A DNA stretch of 8,055 nt, taken from the NCBI GenBank assembly GCA_937897585.1, contig CALCNY010000129.1, forward strand, positions 1-8,055, written 5' to 3'. This stretch comes from an uncultured Chitinophagaceae bacterium (GTDB lineage: Bacteria; Bacteroidota; Bacteroidia; Chitinophagales; Chitinophagaceae). The translations under genes and the position numbers were made by a program. The notes beneath the pieces were generated by a model, which worked only from the letters and a program-made list of their open reading frames with translations, made no database searches and was not told the origin of the DNA. This document shows, in pieces, positions 5,015 to 8,055 of this stretch (position 1 is the first letter of the stretch; every line of letters begins with the position of its first letter).

Positions 5015-6175
5015 TTAATTGTTTGGATAACCTTGATCTATCCAATTTGTAAGTGCAGTCTTAACAAAGTTTGTCCAAGAAGTAGAACTTGATGGTGGCA
5101 TATCATGGTTACCTGAAGCAGTAGTCAATGGACATTGACTAACAGCAGATCCATTTGTGCTTCTGATTCTCTTAAGAAATGTATTTAAATTATTTGTCCA
5201 TGTTGTGCCTGAACTTGTACCAACAATATCTGAATATGTAGTCCAGCTATTGCTGTGGCTATGACAACCAATATTTGCACGTCCACATGTTGAACTAATA
5301 GTAGGTTGAATATCTGTTGCAAAGTGAACAGTAGCAGGACCTGTTACTGAAATTGATGCAGAACCAGTACAACCATTAGCATCTTTTACAGTAATAGTAA
5401 CAGCACCAACAGCCAACCCTGTAAATGAATTTGATGTTTGGAAAGTTGTTCCATTTTTACTGTAAGTGTAAGGAGCTACGCCACCAGATGCAGAAACAGT
5501 AATTGTTCCATCTAAAGCGCAAATTGTGCTTGTACTTATTGGTGTACCAGTAACTAAGATAGTAGGACAAGGACCGCCGCCACTTGCAGATAATGTTAAC
5601 TGGCTAGAGGTTCCTGGGCAATTGTTAGCATCCTTTACCTGAATTGTATAGTTACCTGTAGCAAGTCCTGTAAATGTTGAGCTTGTACCATAAGCTCCTC
5701 CGTTAATACTATAAGTATATGGAGCTACACCACCTGTTGCGCTTGCAGAAATTGAACCATTTGTTGCAGTAGATGAAGTTGGATTAGATCCTGTTGCAGT
5801 AACTGTAATAGTTGGACAAGGACTTCCACTGCCGCCAGTAACAGAACGGATGGTAACAGATACTGAATCTTTACAACCTAATTCATTGCTAGCAACAATT
5901 TTATATGTTTGATTTGCTGTAAGGCCAGTAAAATAACCTGAAGATTGAGCTGCGCCTCCGTCTAAACTATATGTGATAGTAGCTCCAACAGTAGCACCAG
6001 CGGTAATGGTACCATCTGCATATCCATTATTTGTGGTATCTGGAGTTGAAACATAAGTTAAATGAAAATTTCCTGTGCAACCTGTAATTATTGGTGGTTC
6101 ATGTTGGCAACTGATAATAAACAATGCTGTTGAGAAAAAAGACAACAACAATAATACAAATAAACCTTTTTTCAT
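5015..6175 (-). CDS. Lipoprotein with SprB-like repeats and a cytochrome c-like C-terminus
   Basis: A 386-aa predicted cell-envelope lipoprotein. The N-terminus (MKKGLF, then a hydrophobic run) ends in IISC, placing the lipidated cysteine at 23. Three repeats follow, about 33-110, 118-197 and 201-279. Repeats 2 and 3 are close: each begins PCPTI, contains GGVAPYTYS, then FTGLA, then VKDANxC, which fits SprB-type repeats known from gliding adhesins and Bacteroidetes surface proteins. Repeat 1 is more diverged. The C-terminal part (283-386) begins FATDIQPTISSTC, has C-x6-CH (297-305), a late HDMPP (357-361) and ends NWIDQGYPNN, resembling small cytochrome c-like domains of Bacteroidetes and Planctomycetes, but with a longer gap than CXXCH. 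Heme binding is uncertain; a metal or purely structural role is possible. The gene is flanked by terminators at 4967-4998 and 6279-6315, so it is probably its own transcription unit. Function unknown. Confidence 0.82.
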   Translation of the reverse strand: MKKGLFVLLLLSFFSTALFIISCQHEPPIITGCTGNFHLTYVSTPDTTNNGYADGTITAGATVGATITYSLDGGAAQSSGYFTGLTANQTYKIVASNELGCKDSVSVTIRSVTGGSGSPCPTITVTATGSNPTSSTATNGSISASATGGVAPYTYSINGGAYGTSSTFTGLATGNYTIQVKDANNCPGTSSQLTLSASGGGPCPTILVTGTPISTSTICALDGTITVSASGGVAPYTYSKNGTTFQTSNSFTGLAVGAVTITVKDANGCTGSASISVTGPATVHFATDIQPTISSTCGRANIGCHSHSNSWTTYSDIVGTSSGTTWTNNLNTFLKRIRSTNGSAVSQCPLTTASGNHDMPPSSSTSWTNFVKTALTNWIDQGYPNN

Positions 6176-6278
6176 GATTAAAATGATTTTTATAAGTAAA
6201 TGGAAAAAATAAGATATTGTTTACTGAAAAAATGAAGCCTAAATTGTTTTTGTTGAACAAATTTTTCTAAATCGATCT

Positions 6279-6315
6279 AAAAAAATAAAAGCGTCACCTT
6301 TAAAAAAAGTGACGC
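6279..6315 (-). terminator. Intrinsic terminator of the skp/ompH gene
   Basis: GCGTCAC (6291-6297) and GTGACGC (6309-6315) form a perfect 7-bp GC-rich stem, extended by three T-A pairs after one mismatch. On the minus strand the stem is followed by TTTTATTTTTTT (6279-6290). It lies 27 nt beyond the stop of the chaperone gene at 6343, marking the end of the bamA-skp-skp transcript. Confidence 0.88.
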
Positions 6316-6342
6316 CTAGAGTATTTTTTAAAATTTTCCGGC

Positions 6343-6873
6343 TTATGGTTTTTTAACTGGGGCAGGAGCTGCAGGCTCTTCTTTAATGCCCAATTCTTTT
6401 TTCACTAATGATAATACATCATCTCCCGGAGGGCCTACGATTACAGAATTAAAATCAAGAATATAAGTATATCCGCTTTTCTTAGCCACAGACTTGATAG
6501 CGTCTAAAGCTTTTGTACGAAGTGGAGCAATTTTTTTCTGTGCTTCAGACTGATACATTTCTTGTGCTTGCTGATTCCAATTTTGAACTCTTTGATATAA
6601 AGAAACCAATTCATTCTTTTTGATTTCTTTCATGCTTGGAGATAATTTAGCAGAATCTCTAACAAACAAACTGTCTTTGTCGTTTAATTCTTTCATCATG
6701 TCTTGACCTTGCTGGGCCAAAGAAGCCTGATATTCTTTCAATTCAGCATCTGCTTTTTCAGCTTCTGGCATTACTCCGATTAACTCATCTGTACTGATGT
6801 ATCCAATTTTGTTTTGTGCTGATGCCCCGAACATACTTAAAGACATGGCAGCCACTACGAACAGTTTTTTCAT
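6343..6873 (-). CDS. Skp/OmpH-family periplasmic chaperone (second copy)
   Basis: Predicted periplasmic holdase that keeps unfolded outer-membrane proteins soluble on their way to BamA. The 176-aa precursor has a signal peptide ending ASA, with cleavage before Gln20 likely. The mature start NKIGYISTDELIGVMPEAEKA is the family's N-terminal strand and helix. A long charged region (about 40-125) rich in E, K, Q and A fits the coiled-coil tentacles, and the closing strand SGYTYILDFNSVIVG (133-147) completes the body domain. The C-terminus ends in a Pro/Ala/Lys tail (EEPAAPAPVKKP), which the first copy lacks. It lies 132 nt downstream of the first copy and is followed by a strong terminator. Its leader is nearly free of G. 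Confidence 0.88.
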   Translation of the reverse strand: MKKLFVVAAMSLSMFGASAQNKIGYISTDELIGVMPEAEKADAELKEYQASLAQQGQDMMKELNDKDSLFVRDSAKLSPSMKEIKKNELVSLYQRVQNWNQQAQEMYQSEAQKKIAPLRTKALDAIKSVAKKSGYTYILDFNSVIVGPPGDDVLSLVKKELGIKEEPAAPAPVKKP

Positions 6874-6886
6874 TTTTATTTTATTA

Positions 6887-6921
6887 TTGTTTGATGTTTA
6901 TTGTTTGTGGTTTGTCGTTGG
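6887..6921. repeat. 7-bp tandem array in the leader of the second skp gene
   Basis: On the plus strand five consecutive 7-bp units share a central GTT: TTGTTTG, ATGTTTA, TTGTTTG, TGGTTTG, then TCGTTGG. The array ends 14 nt before the ATG at 6873, so it forms most of the mRNA leader, giving a C- and A-rich strand with a single G in the 48 nt before the start codon. Confidence 0.6.
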
Positions 6922-6955
6922 AAAGTTTAGATTGTATTGAGGGTTTAGTTTTTAA

Positions 6956-7003
6956 TACTTATTTTCTAATTACCAAATTAACCAATTATCAAATTTTCAA
7001 ATT
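6956..7003. repeat. 8-bp tandem array between the two skp genes
   Basis: On the minus strand six consecutive 8-bp units begin with AAT, the first five with AATT: AATTTGAA, AATTTGAT, AATTGGTT, AATTTGGT, AATTAGAA, then AATAAGTA. The phase is exact with no insertions. It begins 2 nt past the stop of the first skp gene. No hairpin with a T-run is present, so readthrough into the second copy is expected. Confidence 0.65.
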
Positions 7004-7005
7004 GC

Positions 7006-7518
7006 TTACTTAATCCCCATACTCTTCAAAATCTCTTCGCTTTTATCCAATTTTGGGTCGGCAAATATAATGGTAATTCCTTCACTTTTATCAAGAATGA
7101 AATCATATTGCTTCTCCAAAGCTAATTTTTGAACAGCATTATATACTTTATCCTGAACGGGCTTAATCAATTCCTGTCTTTTCTTAAATAAATCGCCCTC
7201 AAAACCAAAACGTTTTCTTTGCAAATCTCTAAGTTCTTTTTCTTTGTTGAAAATCTCATCTTCTCTTTTTTTCTTCAAATTATCAGGAAGCATGATTTGT
7301 TCTGCTTCGTAATCTTTTACCATTTTATCCATCAATACCTGCTTCTGATCTATTTCCTGCTGCCACAAAGTACTGAATTGGTCTAGCTTGGTTTGTGCTT
7401 CTTTATATTCAGGCATTTTATCCAAAATAAATTTAGAATCGATTACAGCATAACGCTGTGCCAATAAACTGCTTGAATAAAATGTTATGGCAAAAAGAAA
7501 GATGACTAATTTTTTCAT
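7006..7518 (-). CDS. Skp/OmpH-family periplasmic chaperone (first copy)
   Basis: Predicted periplasmic chaperone for outer-membrane proteins. The 170-aa precursor has a signal peptide (MKKLVIFLFAITFYSSSLLA) with cleavage likely before Gln21. The mature protein starts RYAVIDSKFILDKMPEYKEA, the usual Skp N-terminal strand and first helix. A highly charged coiled-coil region spans about 40-125, and the closing strand is YDFILDKSEGITIIFAD (138-154). It resembles the second copy in layout but differs in most residues and has no Pro/Ala tail, so the pair is an old duplication or two subfamilies. Its ATG is 32 nt after the bamA stop on the same strand, which implies a shared transcript. TATCTTTA at 7539-7546 is one mismatch from a -7 box and could be an internal promoter. 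Confidence 0.9.
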   Translation of the reverse strand: MKKLVIFLFAITFYSSSLLAQRYAVIDSKFILDKMPEYKEAQTKLDQFSTLWQQEIDQKQVLMDKMVKDYEAEQIMLPDNLKKKREDEIFNKEKELRDLQRKRFGFEGDLFKKRQELIKPVQDKVYNAVQKLALEKQYDFILDKSEGITIIFADPKLDKSEEILKSMGIK

Positions 7519-7550
7519 TTTTGTGTTTTTTTCGAAACTAAAGATAATTT

Positions 7551-8055
7551 TTATTCTGCTTCCTGACCAAGCATAAAGGTAAATTTAGCCGCTCCTTTGA
7601 ATCCAGTTGTTTGATTAAATCTGTCCAACCCTACACCATAATCAAACCCAAGTAAACCAAACATCGGAAGGAAAAATCTCATACCCACACCCACAGAACG
7701 ACGTAATTTGAATGGATTGTAGTCTTTAAAACTATACCAGCCATTGGCAGCTTCAAAGAATGTCAAACCATAAATAGTACTGTTCGCATTTGTACTGAAT
7801 GGATACCTCAACTCAACAGTATATTTATTGAAAATAGTGAAATACTGTGATGGTGTAGTTCCATCAGGATTCACTCTTGGATCTGAAGTTCTATAAATAG
7901 GATATCCTCTGTGAGAAATAATATCATATCCCAATAAAGCTTGTGTATTACTCAAACCGGCATCTCCCACCTGAAAACGCTCAAAAGGAGAAACTTCAAG
8001 ATTGGTATTATATCTTCCAATAAACCCAAATTTAGCAGCAGCTCTTAAAATAAAT
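7551..8055 (-). CDS. bamA: BamA outer-membrane assembly protein, C-terminal barrel part
   Basis: BamA is the barrel core of the BAM machine that folds proteins into the outer membrane. The frame is open from the right edge to the stop at 7551, giving 167 residues that correspond to the end of the 16-strand barrel; the POTRA domains are outside the window. Visible family features are FERFQVGDAGL near the edge, the HRGYP segment matching the conserved (V)RG(F/Y) of loop 6, FFEAANGWYSF, and SVGVGMRFFLPMFGLLGFDYGVGLDRF. The last strand reads AKFTFMLGQ, followed by EAE, so the chain does not end in the usual aromatic residue. A GTG at 7970 is internal and not a start. Two skp genes follow, the common Bacteroidetes order. 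Identification also rests on that context. Confidence 0.87.
   Translation of the reverse strand, partial: FILRAAAKFGFIGRYNTNLEVSPFERFQVGDAGLSNTQALLGYDIISHRGYPIYRTSDPRVNPDGTTPSQYFTIFNKYTVELRYPFSTNANSTIYGLTFFEAANGWYSFKDYNPFKLRRSVGVGMRFFLPMFGLLGFDYGVGLDRFNQTTGFKGAAKFTFMLGQEAE

Noticed and set aside
7551..7970. Complete 139-codon gene starting at GTG 7970
   Set aside because: The frame stays open to the window edge with barrel-like sequence (FERFQ) directly before it, so it is the end of bamA and not a separate gene.

Overview
The window looks like chromosomal DNA from a Bacteroidetes (Bacteroidota) bacterium, most likely near Chitinophagaceae. The evidence is the AT-rich, A-rich start-codon regions with no clear Shine-Dalgarno sequences, exact TAnnTTTG -7 promoter boxes before rpmH and the superoxide dismutase gene, a bamA-skp-skp cluster near murI, a SprB-type repeat lipoprotein, and the style of the L34 and TadA proteins. 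The family-level placement is inference.

Left part (1-1699, minus strand): the first 38 codons of a small membrane-anchored protein run off the left edge. Just upstream of it lies a class 3-type aldehyde dehydrogenase with intact catalytic residues but an altered cofactor-binding motif. Its start is best placed at 1513; a longer reading from a TTG at 1594 translates a palindromic repeat. The gap to the divergent tadA holds a perfect 26-bp palindrome made of 8-bp units and a second imperfect hairpin.

Middle part (1700-4064): tadA (tRNA A34 deaminase) and a Mn-type superoxide dismutase lie on the plus strand. They converge on a minus-strand rpmH-rnpA-yidD cluster (L34, RNase P protein, YidD), in which rnpA and yidD overlap and a terminator-like hairpin separates rpmH from rnpA. 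rpmH has the best promoter in the window and a possibly structured leader.

Right part (4065-8055, minus strand): the order of transcription is bamA (C-terminal barrel only, running off the right edge), two Skp/OmpH-like periplasmic chaperone genes, a SprB-repeat lipoprotein with a cytochrome-c-like C-terminus, and murI. BamA and the Skp proteins serve outer-membrane protein assembly; MurI supplies D-glutamate for peptidoglycan. The lipoprotein gene sits between two good intrinsic terminators, so it looks like an independently transcribed insertion into a cell-envelope cluster.

The least explained feature is in the gaps between genes. Several hold short degenerate tandem arrays with a fixed period of 7, 8 or 9 bp and a different unit in each place; some are arranged as inverted arms. 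The clearest is the 9-bp-phased pair of arms between sodA and yidD. No tRNA, rRNA, CRISPR array or transposase was seen.
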